This document shows positions 38,796-48,277 of a DNA stretch of 64,000 bases, piece after piece. This DNA is from Bacillus haynesii (GTDB lineage: Bacteria > Bacillota > Bacilli > Bacillales > Bacillaceae), in assembly GCF_001969855.1 (NCBI RefSeq), contig NZ_MRBL01000014.1, positions 1 to 64,000 of the forward strand, in the 5' to 3' direction. The notes under the pieces were generated by a model that saw only the letters and a list, made by a program, of their open reading frames with translations, searched no databases and was not told where the DNA came from. Made by a program: the position numbers and the translations under genes. Each line of letters begins with the position of its first letter. Within the stretch, counting starts at the first letter, position 1.

Positions 38796-39257
38796 ATGGC
38801 AGAAACGAACCCGGTGATCAAAAAATTGCAGTTCAAGGATAATGGACAGCCTGTACTGATCGTGAATCCGCCTGAGGCATACAGCGGCATCATGGCTGAA
38901 TTTCAAGGCCGTGTTCATCATCAGGCCGAAGCTGACCAATATGATTTTGTTCAGGTATTCGCAGCGACGAACGCAAAGTTGCAGGCTTTAGCCAAGGAGG
39001 CTGAGGGTCATCTGGCGGAAGACGGCCTGTTTTGGCTTTGCTACCCGAAAAAATCATCGAAAGTTTACAAAGGATCAGACTGCAGCCGCGAGACAGTAGC
39101 CGGGCTGCTTGCGGACCAGGGCTATGAACCGGTTCGGCAAATTGCAATAGATGAAGACTGGTCTGCGCTCAGGTTTCGCAAGGCGGAAAACATTAAAACG
39201 ATGAAGCGCAAATTTGCCGTAACAGAAAAAGGTAAACAGCGTACAGATCAAGAATGA
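38796..39257 (+). CDS. DUF3052-like hypothetical protein
   Basis: This 153-residue soluble protein carries a segment DGLFWLCYPKKSSKVYKGSDCSRETV and a later IAIDEDWSALRFRKAEN that resemble the DUF3052 family pattern (W-PKK ... DE-W-LKF). The N-terminal half also has the LxFKxxGQPVLIVNPPEAY type of opening. The tail is basic. Function unknown. The SD is weak. It is monocistronic, facing away from yxeB. Confidence 0.65.
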   Translation: MAETNPVIKKLQFKDNGQPVLIVNPPEAYSGIMAEFQGRVHHQAEADQYDFVQVFAATNAKLQALAKEAEGHLAEDGLFWLCYPKKSSKVYKGSDCSRETVAGLLADQGYEPVRQIAIDEDWSALRFRKAENIKTMKRKFAVTEKGKQRTDQE

Positions 39258-39404
39258 TCATATATGCCTCTTTTCAGGGAGGCAGAATATTCAGCTTGTG
39301 AACGAAAGTACACAAAAAAGAAATAATATTATGTTCAATGATTCACAAACTTTTTGTATAATGAATCTAATCTTTTAAAATACCATAGAAAAGAGGTATG
39401 CAGC

Positions 39405-40055
39405 ATGAAGAAATGGGCATTTGTATCTGACTTTGATGGGACGATTTCCAAACAGGATTTTTACTGGATGGTCATTGATAAATATTTTCCGGAAGGCCGT
39501 GAATTGTTCAAAAAGTGGAAGTCCGGGGAATTAAAAGATATCGAATTTTTGGGAACCGTTTTTGCTTCGATTAATCAAAGTGAACAAAAAATCATTGATG
39601 ACATCCATTCCATACCGATTGATGAATATGTGCCAGACTTCATTCAGCATGTCCAGAAAAACGGCGGCGACTTCTACATTTTAAGCGCCGGCACGGATTA
39701 TTACATTCATTATATTTTAAAGAAATACGGGATTACAGACGTTGAGGTCTATTCAAATAAAGGCTTTTTTAAAGAAGATAATGTTCATATGGAAATTGAT
39801 GAGAATCATTGGCATTACTCTGAGCGTTATGGAATTGATAAATCAAAGGTCATTCAAAAGCTGAAAGAAAAGTATGAGACGATTTATTTTGCAGGCGACA
39901 GTGAACCGGATTCGCACCCGGCTAAATTTGCGGATGTTACGTTTGCAAAAGATGCGCTCCAGGATTTGCTGCATCAGCAGGAGGTGCCATTTGTAGCCGT
40001 TGAAACATTTGAAGACATTGAACAATATCTTAAAGAAAAAGGGCGGATCGTCTAA
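39405..40055 (+). CDS. HAD-family phosphatase, MtnX/SerB-like
   Basis: This 216-residue haloacid-dehalogenase enzyme has motif I DFDGTISKQD (nucleophile Asp about residue 10), motif II in YILSAGTDYY, and motif IV FAGDSEPDSHPA. Overall it resembles B. subtilis MtnX (methionine salvage phosphatase) more than Cof-type HADs. It overlaps the next gene by one base (TAATG), so the two proteins are made together. ATG 39405 was chosen over an upstream in-frame codon because AGAGG precedes it. A -10 TATAAT (39357-39362) lies upstream. The substrate is unknown. Confidence 0.82.
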   Translation: MKKWAFVSDFDGTISKQDFYWMVIDKYFPEGRELFKKWKSGELKDIEFLGTVFASINQSEQKIIDDIHSIPIDEYVPDFIQHVQKNGGDFYILSAGTDYYIHYILKKYGITDVEVYSNKGFFKEDNVHMEIDENHWHYSERYGIDKSKVIQKLKEKYETIYFAGDSEPDSHPAKFADVTFAKDALQDLLHQQEVPFVAVETFEDIEQYLKEKGRIV

Positions 40056-41104
40056 TGCCGCGCCAGGTTACCAGCATAGCCATCCCCGCGGTTTTGGATA
40101 TTAGTGAAGGCGTGCTTGGCCGGTTGGATGAGATATTGAGAAAACATCAGTTTGACAAGGCGATCATGTTTTTTGACGATTTTTCCTATCAGCAGTATGA
40201 GCATTCATTAAAAGACGCCTTTCAACATGTTAAAGTTGAAGCTGTTCTGCTGCCGTCCAGCCTCGACATACAGGAACTTTTGAAGCAGGCATTTTCAATT
40301 GGGAATTACGATGTCATCATCGCCATGGGTGGCGGTTATGTTGTCGATTGCGGAAAATACATCGCCTTTTCCAAGCGGACCCCGTTCATCAGCATTCCGA
40401 CGTCGGCATCCAATGACGGGTTTGCGAGCAGCAATTGCTCGCTTCAGGTCGAAGGGAAAAAAACAACCGTACCGGCAAGGGTTCCCTACGGAATCATAGC
40501 TGATTTGAGTATCATTCAAAAAGCGCCGGATTATTTTATTTTGGCGGGGATCGGCGATTTAATGTCCAATATTACAGCTCTTTATGATTGGGAGTTTGAA
40601 GAGCGGCACGGGATCAGCGATGTAAATGCGTTTGCGTCGATGCTCAGCAAGAAAGCGGTCAACAGCTTTGTCCGTACGCCGATGCAGGATATTAAACAGC
40701 CGATCTTTTTAAAAGAGCTTGTCAGTTCTTTGACAATGGGCGGCATCGCCACGGAAATCAGCGGAAACAGCGCACCGATCAGCGGTTCTGAGCACCTGAT
40801 TTCCCATGCCCTGGACAAAATTTCGGAAAAACCGCAGATGCACGGCATTCAAGTCGGGGTAGCCACCTACATCATGGCCCATGTACAGGATCACCGGGCT
40901 GAGCGGATTGAAAAGGTATTTACGAGAACGGGCTTTTTTCAATATGTCAAAACGCTGAATCTGAACAAGGATGAGTTTCGCGAGGCTGTCAATTTGTCGC
41001 ACACCGTCAAGCCCAACCGCTATACGTACTTGCATGAAGCCGGCTATCGCGAAAAAGCGCTTCGCATCCTTGATGAAGATCCGATTCTCCAGGAAATATT
41101 TTAA
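40055..41104 (+). CDS. Glycerol-1-phosphate dehydrogenase-like (AraM/EgsA family)
   Basis: This 349-residue protein belongs to the iron-alcohol-dehydrogenase/dehydroquinate-synthase superfamily. It carries the glycerol-1-phosphate dehydrogenase hallmarks: the GGGYVVDCGKYIAF nucleotide loop (about residue 92) and IPTSASNDGFAS (about 116). Metal-ligand positions are intact: Asp in AGIGDLMSN, His in GSEHLISHALD and His in PQMHGIQVG. The family reduces DHAP to sn-glycerol 1-phosphate, as B. subtilis AraM does. It is not in an arabinose operon here but fused translationally to a HAD phosphatase, so its product may differ. Confidence 0.82.
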   Translation: MPRQVTSIAIPAVLDISEGVLGRLDEILRKHQFDKAIMFFDDFSYQQYEHSLKDAFQHVKVEAVLLPSSLDIQELLKQAFSIGNYDVIIAMGGGYVVDCGKYIAFSKRTPFISIPTSASNDGFASSNCSLQVEGKKTTVPARVPYGIIADLSIIQKAPDYFILAGIGDLMSNITALYDWEFEERHGISDVNAFASMLSKKAVNSFVRTPMQDIKQPIFLKELVSSLTMGGIATEISGNSAPISGSEHLISHALDKISEKPQMHGIQVGVATYIMAHVQDHRAERIEKVFTRTGFFQYVKTLNLNKDEFREAVNLSHTVKPNRYTYLHEAGYREKALRILDEDPILQEIF

Positions 41105-41123
41105 GCACAGGCCAAGCGGCCCG

Positions 41124-41156
41124 AAAAACGCCTTATTTGCTGTAAGGCGTTTTTTC
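41124..41156 (+). terminator. Terminator of the HAD-G1PDH operon
   Basis: AAAAACGCCTTA and TAAGGCGTTTTT form a stem around a short loop, ending in a T run. Confidence 0.88.
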
Positions 41157-41261
41157 CGTGGGCACCAGATGAAAATGATGGGGAAAAGCTGTGATACAAT
41201 AAAGAAGGTATGGGTCATAAGTACGACGTTAGGGCTCGATTCTGATCAGGGAGAGTGTAAA

Positions 41262-42074
41262 ATGTACAAACTAATCGCGATAGATATGGATGGAACATTG
41301 TTGAATGATCTTCATGAAGTAACAGAGGAAGTACGGAATGCCCTGCATGCTGCAAAAAAGCAAGGCGTCAAAATCGTTCTCTGCACGGGCCGTCCCCTCG
41401 GCGGTGTAAGCCGCTACCTGGAAGAACTGAATCTAAATGAAGACGGCGATTATGTCATCGCCTATAACGGAGCGCTCGTTCAAAATACGCATACTCAGGA
41501 AGTCGTGTCAGAGCTGACACTGGGCTATGGTGATGTGAAATCGTTATATGAGCTCAGCCAAAAGCTTGACACTCCGATGCACTTTTTTGATTCTGCTTAT
41601 TTGTATACGCCAAACCGGGAAATCAGCCCGTATACCGTTTACGAATCATACGTCACCAAAGTGCCGCTGCGGTTCCGGACGATCGAAGAAATCCCGAAAG
41701 ACCTTTTGGCGCCAAAGGCGATGTATATTGATGAGCCGGAAAAGCTGGACCAGACGATCGCCGCAATACCGGAAGATGTCAAGGAACGTTATACAATGGT
41801 GAAAAGTTCGCCGTTCTTTTATGAAATTCTTCACCCAGCGGCAAGTAAAGGAAATGCCGTTCAGCAGCTTGCCGACATATTAGGCATTGCACAGGAAGAA
41901 GTGATTTGTATTGGAGACAACGGAAACGACATGTCCATGATCGAATGGGCGGGATGCGGAGTTGCCATGGGGAATGCGATCCCTGAGGTAAAAGCTTCGG
42001 CCGATTATGAGACGCGTACAAATAATGAGAACGGCGTTGCCCACGCCATTCATGAGCTTGTATTGTCCAAATAA
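41262..42074 (+). CDS. yxeH: Cof-type HAD phosphatase YxeH
   Basis: This 270-residue HAD-IIB sugar-phosphatase-like protein has motif I IAIDMDGTLLN (residues 5-15), motif II IVLCTGRPLGG (about 40), a cap domain in the middle, the Lys in AASKGNAVQQLADILG (about 198) and motif IV CIGDNGNDMSMIEWAG. It matches B. subtilis YxeH in length and N-terminal sequence. The start ATG 41262 has the SD GGGAGAG; the frame runs on upstream into the dehydrogenase gene, which is spurious. The physiological substrate is unknown. Confidence 0.9.
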   Translation: MYKLIAIDMDGTLLNDLHEVTEEVRNALHAAKKQGVKIVLCTGRPLGGVSRYLEELNLNEDGDYVIAYNGALVQNTHTQEVVSELTLGYGDVKSLYELSQKLDTPMHFFDSAYLYTPNREISPYTVYESYVTKVPLRFRTIEEIPKDLLAPKAMYIDEPEKLDQTIAAIPEDVKERYTMVKSSPFFYEILHPAASKGNAVQQLADILGIAQEEVICIGDNGNDMSMIEWAGCGVAMGNAIPEVKASADYETRTNNENGVAHAIHELVLSK

Positions 42075-42108
42075 AAAAGCCGGCCCATAGAAAGGCCGGC
42101 TTTTACTT
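42074..42108. terminator. Bidirectional terminator between yxeH and the ABC-F gene
   Basis: AAAAAAGCCGGCC and GGCCGGCTTTT form a strong GC stem between the two convergent stop codons. Confidence 0.9.
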
Positions 42109-42110
42109 AT

Positions 42111-43646
42111 TTAACGGCGCCATTCTTCAATCTGCCAGATATGAGTCACCCAGTCTTCATAAAAAGCCGGTTCATGGGAAACGAGCAAAATCGTTCCCTT
42201 ATAGTCGCAGAGCGCTTGCTTTAACGCATGCTTTGCCAATGCGTCAAGGTGGTTTGTCGGTTCATCAAGAACAAGCAGATTGCTGTTTGAAAGCATCAGC
42301 TCAGCCAGCCGGACCTTTGCCTGTTCACCGCCGCTGAGCGTAGTAAGGGGCTGGTTGATATGCTTTGGCGTCAAACCGGATGTCGCGAGCGTCTGCCTGA
42401 TGTCTTTTTCCGATAGATCAGGAAAGAACGCCCGCAATTTTTCAAGCGGTGTATCATGAGAAGCCGGACTTTCCTGCCTGAAATAGGCAGCCTGTAAATG
42501 CTGTCCTGCTGTGACGATGCCGCTTAGAGGCTTGAGATCACCGAGCAGCGTTTTGATGAGCGTTGATTTTCCGGCGCCGTTTTCTCCGATAATGGCGATT
42601 TTATCGCCCCGTTTTACGGTTAGGGAAAGAGGCTTAAATAATGGAACTGTGTAGCCGGCCTCAAGATTTTCCGTTTTGAGTACACTCATCGCCGGATTTC
42701 GCCCCGTTTTAAATGCAAAGCTGGGGACATAAGAATCTGTCGGTTTTTCGATTCGTTTGATTTTGCTTAATGCTTTCTCCCTGCTTTTGGCCTGCTTCGC
42801 CTTTCGGACCCTGTTCCGGTCGATAAACGCTTCTAATTTTTTGATTTCCCTGTTCTGTTTTGCGTATGCGGCTTCTGTCTGTGCCCTGCTTTGCGCATAT
42901 TCCTTCAGAAAATATTGATAGTTGCCGGAATACCGTTTGATCACATGATGCTCCAGATGGAATGTAACCGTCGTGATTTCATTTAAGAAGCGTTCGTCAT
43001 GAGAGATGACGAGAAATGCGTGCTCATAGTTTTTCAAGTACCCAGTGAGCCACTCAATGTGTGCGGCATCCAAATAGTTGGTCGGCTCATCCAACAGCAG
43101 CACATCAGGTTCTTCAAGCAGCAGCTTGGCCAGCAGCAGCTTTGTACGCTGCCCCCCGCTTAAAGCCGTGACATCCTGATCAAGCCCGATTTCCGCCAAG
43201 CCGAGGCCTTGGGCGGCATCCTCAATTTTCGTTCCGATTTGGTAAAATCCTGAAGCTTCCAGTTCGGCTTGGAGCTCTCCGTATCTTTTCAGGACGGCCT
43301 CCAGATTGTCTCCGGCAACGGCCATTTTTTCGGCAAGCCTATTCATTTGCTTTTCGATTTCAAACAGCCGGCCGTATGCTTTCTCCATGTACTGAAGGAT
43401 GGTTGTGCCTTCCGTCAGCTTGGCATGCTGTTCAAGAAAGCCGGCCCGAATATTTGGCTGCCATTCAATGTTTCCTTGATCGGGTAGAAGGCTGCCCGTC
43501 AAGATGCGCAGCAATGTCGACTTTCCGGCTCCGTTCGCACCGACAAGGCCGGCATGTTCGCCTTTCAGCAGGTGGAACCCGGCGTCTTGAAAGATCATGC
43601 GGTCTCCATATATATGGGTCAGATTTGTGACATGAACAATACTCAT
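42111..43646 (-). CDS. ABC-F family ATPase, probable ribosome-protection/antibiotic-resistance type
   Basis: This 511-residue protein has two ABC domains and no membrane segment, the ABC-F architecture. Domain 1 has Walker A GANGAGKST (residues 36-44) and signature LSGGQRTK; domain 2 has Walker A GENGAGKST and signature LSGGEQAK. A basic, helical linker with RNRVRKAKQAKSREKAL joins them. Resistance ABC-F proteins (VmlR, Lsa, Vga) release antibiotics from the ribosome; housekeeping paralogues also exist. The long upstream attenuator with leader peptide favours a drug-inducible role. The start ATG 43646 has the SD AGGAGAG; the frame runs 34 codons further upstream into the leader. Confidence 0.87.
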   Translation of the reverse strand: MSIVHVTNLTHIYGDRMIFQDAGFHLLKGEHAGLVGANGAGKSTLLRILTGSLLPDQGNIEWQPNIRAGFLEQHAKLTEGTTILQYMEKAYGRLFEIEKQMNRLAEKMAVAGDNLEAVLKRYGELQAELEASGFYQIGTKIEDAAQGLGLAEIGLDQDVTALSGGQRTKLLLAKLLLEEPDVLLLDEPTNYLDAAHIEWLTGYLKNYEHAFLVISHDERFLNEITTVTFHLEHHVIKRYSGNYQYFLKEYAQSRAQTEAAYAKQNREIKKLEAFIDRNRVRKAKQAKSREKALSKIKRIEKPTDSYVPSFAFKTGRNPAMSVLKTENLEAGYTVPLFKPLSLTVKRGDKIAIIGENGAGKSTLIKTLLGDLKPLSGIVTAGQHLQAAYFRQESPASHDTPLEKLRAFFPDLSEKDIRQTLATSGLTPKHINQPLTTLSGGEQAKVRLAELMLSNSNLLVLDEPTNHLDALAKHALKQALCDYKGTILLVSHEPAFYEDWVTHIWQIEEWRR

Positions 43647-43675
43647 GATGATTCTCTCCTTCAGGCTTAATTTTG

Positions 43676-43702
43676 AAAAAACAAGCCATCTAAAGAGAAC
43701 AG
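43676..43702 (-). terminator. Distal arm and U-tract of the long-range attenuator hairpin
   Basis: On the transcript, CTGTTC (43697-43702) and AGATGGCTTGTT (43680-43691) can pair with GAACAG and AACAAGCCATCT about 120 nt upstream (43808-43828): 18 base pairs with a small internal loop. The pairing ends in six U, so it can act as a terminator directly before the ABC-F SD. Confidence 0.75.
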
Positions 43703-43728
43703 CGTGAAGCCTCGCTATCCTGTCCGGC

Positions 43729-43763
43729 AAAAAAAACGGGTAAGGCAAACTACACCTTACCCG
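43729..43763 (-). terminator. Inner intrinsic terminator in the ABC-F leader
   Basis: On the minus strand CGGGTAAGG and CCTTACCCG form a 9-bp stem followed by eight T. It lies 83-117 nt upstream of the ABC-F start, inside the transcribed leader, so it must be read through for expression. Confidence 0.9.
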
Positions 43764-43807
43764 CTACATATTTAAATACAGCAAGAAAGGAGTCAAATCG
43801 TATCAAA

Positions 43808-43828
43808 CTGTTCCCGAGATGGCTTGTT
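43808..43828 (-). ncRNA. Switching segment of the ABC-F attenuator
   Basis: This transcript segment (AACAAGCCATCT, CGG, GAACAG) can pair either with the leader-peptide coding region (CTGTTC 43874-43879 and TGGCTT 43856-43861) or with the terminator arm at 43680-43702. The two pairings exclude each other, the classic layout of a translation-dependent attenuator. Confidence 0.72.
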
Positions 43829-43853
43829 AAAAAAGGGCAGACTTCTCCCGTCT

Positions 43854-43895
43854 TTAAGCCAATTCTCTTTTAAGAACAGTTGATAAGATTTTCAT
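43854..43895 (-). CDS. Leader peptide of the ABC-F gene
   Basis: This 13-codon ORF encodes MKILSTVLKRELA. GAGG and AAAGG SD-like stretches precede the ATG, and an in-frame ATG five codons upstream (43910) would add MRWKG. It starts about 35 nt after the predicted transcription start and ends 90 nt before the inner terminator. Its coding region contains the segments that pair with the switching element. Ribosome stalling on it would be the drug sensor in an erm- or vmlR-like mechanism. That role is inferred. Confidence 0.7.
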   Translation of the reverse strand: MKILSTVLKRELA

Positions 43896-43936
43896 TCCTT
43901 TCCACCTCATTTTGGTCAAATTTACCTTCACAACAC

Positions 43937-43965
43937 ATTATATGAAGCGGAGTGCCGGTTGTCAA
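43937..43965 (-). promoter_or_regulatory. Consensus promoter of the ABC-F gene
   Basis: On the minus strand TTGACA (43960-43965) and TATAAT (43937-43942) are 17 bp apart: a perfect sigma-A promoter, nearly 300 bp upstream of the ABC-F start codon. Such strength with a long leader points to control by premature termination. Confidence 0.93.
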
Positions 43966-44070
43966 ACCGCTGCCTTATGAATTGACATCGTACAGGCAGT
44001 GTGTTATTTAATTTGTGAACAGAATCGAACGATATATGTATATCATATGAGCAAAAGGGGAGAGGGCTAG

Positions 44071-45951
44071 ATGGCTAAAAAAGAATTCAAAGCAGAATCC
44101 AAGAGATTGCTGGACATCATGATCAACTCGATTTATTCCCAAAAGGAAGTCTTTTTAAGGGAGCTGATATCCAATGCGAGCGATGCCATCGATAAAATCT
44201 ACTATAAAGCGCTGACAGATGATTCACTGACGTTCAACAAAGACGACTACTACATAAAAATCTCCGCAGATAAAGAAAACAGAACGCTGACCATTGCGGA
44301 CACAGGGATCGGCATGACGAAAGAGGAGCTTGAAGAACATCTTGGAACAATTGCCAAGAGCGGCTCGCTTGCGTTTAAACAAGAAAACGAATTAAAAGAC
44401 GGGCACGATATTATCGGCCAGTTCGGCGTCGGTTTCTACGCCGCATTTATGGTTGCGGAGACCGTCACCGTCATGACAAAAGCCCATGGCAGCGATGAAG
44501 CGTATCGATGGGAATCAGCCGGGGCCGACGGCTATACGATCGAACCGGCTGCGAAAGAATCAGCCGGAACCGATGTCATATTGAAGCTGAAAGAGAATAC
44601 AGACGACGAAAACTATGATGAATACTTGGATGTCCATCGCTTAAAAGCGATCATCAAAACATACTCTGATTTCATCCGCTATCCGATCAAGATGGATGTC
44701 ACGGTCAACAAGCCGAAAGAAGGCGCCGAAAATGAATTTGAAGAAGTCCAGGAAGAACAGACGGTCAACAGCATGGTGCCGATTTGGCGAAAAAACAAAA
44801 GCGAACTGAAAGATGAAGATTATGAGGCGTTTTATAAGGAAAAGCATTACGGTTTTGACAAGCCTCTCGCACACGTCCATACAAGCGTGGACGGCGCAGT
44901 GAGATACCATGCGATTTTATTCATTCCTGAAAACATTCCGTTCAACTACTACACGAAGGAATTCGAGAAGGGTCTGGAGCTGTACTCGAACGGTGTGCTG
45001 ATCATGGAAAAGTGTCCGGACCTGCTGCCTGACCACTTCAGCTTTGTCAAAGGAATGGTCGATTCAGAAGATTTATCGCTCAACATTTCGAGGGAGATGC
45101 TTCAGCATGACAGGCAGCTGAAGCTGATTGCCAAAAACATCAGCAAAAAAATCAAGAATGAGCTGAAGAGCTTGTTGAAAAATGACAGAGAAAAGTACGA
45201 GTCTTTTTATCAATCGTTTGGCAGACAGCTTAAATTCGGGGTATACAATGATTTTGGAGCCCATAAAGATCTGCTGAAAGACCTGCTGCTTTTCTATTCA
45301 TCAAAAGAGAAAAAGCTGGTCACCCTTGATGAATATGTATCCAGAATGCCTGAGAATCAAAAATACATTTATTATGCATCAGGCGACTCGTATGACCGAA
45401 TTGAAAAGCTTCCTCAAACAGAGCTCGTTTCGGAAAAAGGGTATGAAATCCTTTATTTCACCGAGGATATCGATGAGTTCGCCATCAAAATGCTGGCGAA
45501 TTATCAAGAAAAAGAATTCAAGTCAGTATCCAGCGGTGACCTCGGAATCGAAAACGATGATGAGCAAAACCAATCAGACGGGGACGACAGCCAATACAAA
45601 GACTTGTTTGAAGAGATGAAAAAGACTCTTGATGGAAAAGTGAAAAGCGTGAGGGCGTCAAAACGGCTGAAGACTCACTCTGTATGCCTTGCCGCTGACG
45701 GAGAAGTCACCATCGAGATGGAGAAAATTTTAAACGCAATGCCTGACAATCAGCATGTAAAGGCTGATAAAGCATTGGAAATCAATACAAACCACGAAGT
45801 CTTCAAAACATTGCAGGATGCTTTTGAAAACGACAAAGACAAATTCAAGCTGTACACCGGCCTCCTGTACAACCAGGCGCTGCTGATAGAAGGCTTGCCG
45901 ATCGAAGACCCCGTCGAATTTACGAACGATATATGCAAAGTGATGGCATAA
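44071..45951 (+). CDS. htpG: Molecular chaperone HtpG (Hsp90)
   Basis: This 626-residue Hsp90 has the N-terminal GHKL ATPase domain: [12 protein letters not shown] (Mg-binding Asn and catalytic Glu about residues 33-37), [12 protein letters not shown], and [16 protein letters not shown] middle domain with [10 protein letters not shown] and the catalytic-loop Arg follows, then a C-terminal dimerisation domain. It lacks the eukaryotic charged linker and MEEVD end. The SD is AAAAGGGGAG. It is monocistronic; B. subtilis htpG is heat-inducible independently of HrcA, SigB and CtsR, which this sequence cannot test. Confidence 0.97.
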   Translation: MAKKEFKAESKRLLDIMINSIYSQKEVFLRELISNASDAIDKIYYKALTDDSLTFNKDDYYIKISADKENRTLTIADTGIGMTKEELEEHLGTIAKSGSLAFKQENELKDGHDIIGQFGVGFYAAFMVAETVTVMTKAHGSDEAYRWESAGADGYTIEPAAKESAGTDVILKLKENTDDENYDEYLDVHRLKAIIKTYSDFIRYPIKMDVTVNKPKEGAENEFEEVQEEQTVNSMVPIWRKNKSELKDEDYEAFYKEKHYGFDKPLAHVHTSVDGAVRYHAILFIPENIPFNYYTKEFEKGLELYSNGVLIMEKCPDLLPDHFSFVKGMVDSEDLSLNISREMLQHDRQLKLIAKNISKKIKNELKSLLKNDREKYESFYQSFGRQLKFGVYNDFGAHKDLLKDLLLFYSSKEKKLVTLDEYVSRMPENQKYIYYASGDSYDRIEKLPQTELVSEKGYEILYFTEDIDEFAIKMLANYQEKEFKSVSSGDLGIENDDEQNQSDGDDSQYKDLFEEMKKTLDGKVKSVRASKRLKTHSVCLAADGEVTIEMEKILNAMPDNQHVKADKALEINTNHEVFKTLQDAFENDKDKFKLYTGLLYNQALLIEGLPIEDPVEFTNDICKVMA

Positions 45952-45955
45952 AAAT

Positions 45956-45998
45956 AAAAAAGATACATCTCAGCTTCGTCCGAGATGTATCTTTTTTT
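45956..45998. terminator. Bidirectional terminator between htpG and glpT
   Basis: AAAAAAGATACATCTC and GAGATGTATCTTTTTT form a 16-bp stem with A and T runs on either side. Confidence 0.92.
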
Positions 45999-46002
45999 GA
46001 TG

Positions 46003-47361
46003 TTAATGCTTCACAACTTCCTGTCCCCGCACATTCCAAGTCATCGCAAAGATGAGTGCTGCGATTGCACATGAAGCGGTTAAGAGCGTAAAGCCCGCAT
46101 TCCAGCCGGATGCATCGACGATAACACCCATCAGCGCATTCGCCGTCAAGGTTCCGCCCAGGTAACCGAACAGACCCGTCAATCCTGCAGCCGTACCGGC
46201 CGCTTTTTTCGGAACAAAGTCAAGCGCCTGAAGACCGATCAGCATGACGGGACCGTAAATGAGGAACCCGATCGCGATCAATGACGCCATGTCGATCATC
46301 GGATTGCCGGCTGGATTGAACCAGTACACAAGCACTGCGATCAAAACACCTACCATAAAGACAAAGCCTGCCGGTCCGCGGCGCCCTTTAAACCATTTGT
46401 CAGAGATCCAGCCGCAAAGCAATGTCCCCGGAATCCCCGCCCATTCATACAGAAAATAAGCGACGCTTGATTTGCTCATGTCAAAGCCTTTTTCTTCGCT
46501 TAAATAGGTTGGAGCCCAATCCAGAACACCGTAGCGGACGAAATACACGAAAATGTTGGCAAGTGCGATTGCCCACACCCATTTATTGTTTAATACATAT
46601 TTGAAAAGGATTTCTTTCGTTGATAATTCTTTTTCAAATGTTTTCTTCGATTTGCTTGAAAAATCGTTGCGGTATTCCTCGATTGGAGGCAGTCCGACAG
46701 ACTGCGGCGTATCCCGGATCAGCCAGTAAGAAATGACGGCTACTGCGATGGCGACCAAGGCGGGTAAAATAAATACACCTTCATAGCCTGTAGCAGATCC
46801 CGTCATGCCTGAGAAGATGGCGACACCGGCAACGGCAATCGGCGCCATCAGTCCCCCGCCGACATTGTGGGCGACATTCCATATGGCGGTTTTATTGCCC
46901 CTTTCGCTGACGCTGAACCAGTGGACAAGGACACGCCCTGACGGCGGCCATCCCATGCCCTGGAACCAGCCGTTTAAGAACAGCATGATAAACATAATGG
47001 CGATCGATGAGGTGAAAAAAGGAACAAACCCCATCAAGAGGCTGATGACAGCGGAAAGGATCAAACCGGCGGGCAGGAACATCCTCGGATTGCTCCGGTC
47101 TGATATCGTGGCCATCACGAACTTGCTCAGCCCGTAAGAGATGGATAGAGCGGATAAGGCAAAGCCGAGCGCCGACTTTGAAAAGCCCTCTTCGATCAAA
47201 TAAGGCATGGCAAGCGAGAAATTTTTGCGAATTAAATAGTATGCCGCATAACCGATGAAGATGCCGAGAAAAACTTGCAGTCTGAGTTTCTTATATTCCG
47301 AATCAATTTGATCTTCCGGCAGCCGCTCAATCGGCGGTGCTGGCTTAAACAGTTTTAACAT
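46003..47361 (-). CDS. glpT: Glycerol-3-phosphate transporter
   Basis: This 452-residue protein of the organophosphate:phosphate antiporter MFS family has about 12 helices. It shows [22 protein letters not shown] near residue 37 (Arg of the substrate site), [19 protein letters not shown] and the [20 protein letters not shown] segment. It exchanges glycerol 3-phosphate for phosphate. It lies 22 bp downstream of glpQ, whose product supplies its substrate, and is co-transcribed from the glpQ promoter. It is also the usual fosfomycin entry route. Confidence 0.95.
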   Translation of the reverse strand: MLKLFKPAPPIERLPEDQIDSEYKKLRLQVFLGIFIGYAAYYLIRKNFSLAMPYLIEEGFSKSALGFALSALSISYGLSKFVMATISDRSNPRMFLPAGLILSAVISLLMGFVPFFTSSIAIMFIMLFLNGWFQGMGWPPSGRVLVHWFSVSERGNKTAIWNVAHNVGGGLMAPIAVAGVAIFSGMTGSATGYEGVFILPALVAIAVAVISYWLIRDTPQSVGLPPIEEYRNDFSSKSKKTFEKELSTKEILFKYVLNNKWVWAIALANIFVYFVRYGVLDWAPTYLSEEKGFDMSKSSVAYFLYEWAGIPGTLLCGWISDKWFKGRRGPAGFVFMVGVLIAVLVYWFNPAGNPMIDMASLIAIGFLIYGPVMLIGLQALDFVPKKAAGTAAGLTGLFGYLGGTLTANALMGVIVDASGWNAGFTLLTASCAIAALIFAMTWNVRGQEVVKH

Positions 47362-47383
47362 GGTATACCCCTTCTTTATTCAT

Positions 47384-48277
47384 TTACTTCTTTTCACGCA
47401 AAACATCGCGCAGCCGGTCCGGAAAGTTGGTGAACATTCCGGTCGCTCCCCAATCGAGCAGCCGCTTCATATCTTCTTTTTCATTCACGGTATAAGGATG
47501 GACCAGCATGCCGGTGCTTCGAATCTTTTGCACGTATGCCCGGTCAATGCGGTCAAAGTTCATGCCGAGTCCGACGCTGTAAGATTGATATTGTTTTAAC
47601 TCGGCGTCAGAAATGGCAGCCGGTTTGTCGTACCATAATAATTGCACTAGCGGAATGTTTGGATTAGCGTTATGAATGATTTTTAAGCTATCAGGACTAA
47701 AAGATTGAATGATGACTTTGCTTGAATGAATGTCTGCTCCGGTCAGTTTGTATTGCTTCAGAATGTCCAGGAGCTTTTCTTCCATATGATCATAGTCTTC
47801 CGGTGATTTTGTTTCGATATAGTAGCGCGCGCTTCTCCCGAATGTTTGGATGATTTCTTCAAGGGTAGGCACTTTCAGCCCGGCGTACTCCGTTTTTGCC
47901 CGCTCAGGATATGCTTCGTTAAACCAGGAGCCTGCATCAAGCTCTTTGATTTCTTTCAGCGTATAGTCTTTGACAAAACCTGTACCATTGGTCGTGCGAT
48001 CCAATGTCTCATCGTGCATGGCGACCAAATGGCCGTCTTTTGTCATTTGAAGATCGATTTCTATGTAATCACCTTTCATTTTTTGTCCAAGCTTATAAGC
48101 CAAAAGCGTGTGTTCGGGAGCATGCCCTGATGCGCCGCGGTGCGCGACATTTAATAGCTTGTTCGGGTTGAGCTGCGGCTGGGAATGGCTTGCGGCCTTC
48201 GCATGCCCGCTGAATCCAAAACCAAAAGTAGCGATTGCAGCCGTTATAAAGAAGATGCTGCGGACAAGTCTTTTCAT
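47384..48277 (-). CDS. glpQ: Secreted glycerophosphodiester phosphodiesterase
   Basis: This 297-residue enzyme has a Sec signal peptide (about residues 1-28, ending GHAKA-A). A GDPD TIM barrel with [15 protein letters not shown] (catalytic His and Arg), [29 protein letters not shown] (metal-binding Glu/Asp and second His) follows. It hydrolyses glycerophosphodiesters, including teichoic-acid-type products, to glycerol 3-phosphate, which GlpT then imports. It is the first gene of glpQ-glpT. The leader carries a cre, a promoter and a GlpP-type terminator. Confidence 0.95.
   Translation of the reverse strand: MKRLVRSIFFITAAIATFGFGFSGHAKAASHSQPQLNPNKLLNVAHRGASGHAPEHTLLAYKLGQKMKGDYIEIDLQMTKDGHLVAMHDETLDRTTNGTGFVKDYTLKEIKELDAGSWFNEAYPERAKTEYAGLKVPTLEEIIQTFGRSARYYIETKSPEDYDHMEEKLLDILKQYKLTGADIHSSKVIIQSFSPDSLKIIHNANPNIPLVQLLWYDKPAAISDAELKQYQSYSVGLGMNFDRIDRAYVQKIRSTGMLVHPYTVNEKEDMKRLLDWGATGMFTNFPDRLRDVLREKK

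Noticed and set aside
40971-41261. 97-codon N-terminal extension of yxeH
   Set aside because: It overlaps the dehydrogenase gene and its terminator; YxeH proteins begin at MYKLIAIDMDGT, which has its own SD.
43647-43748. 34-codon N-terminal extension of the ABC-F protein
   Set aside because: It is encoded across the attenuator stem and U tracts, with no SD; the start at 43646 matches the family.
43834-43854. A third terminator (GGG/CCC then six U) right after the leader peptide
   Set aside because: The stem is only three to four base pairs, too weak to count on.
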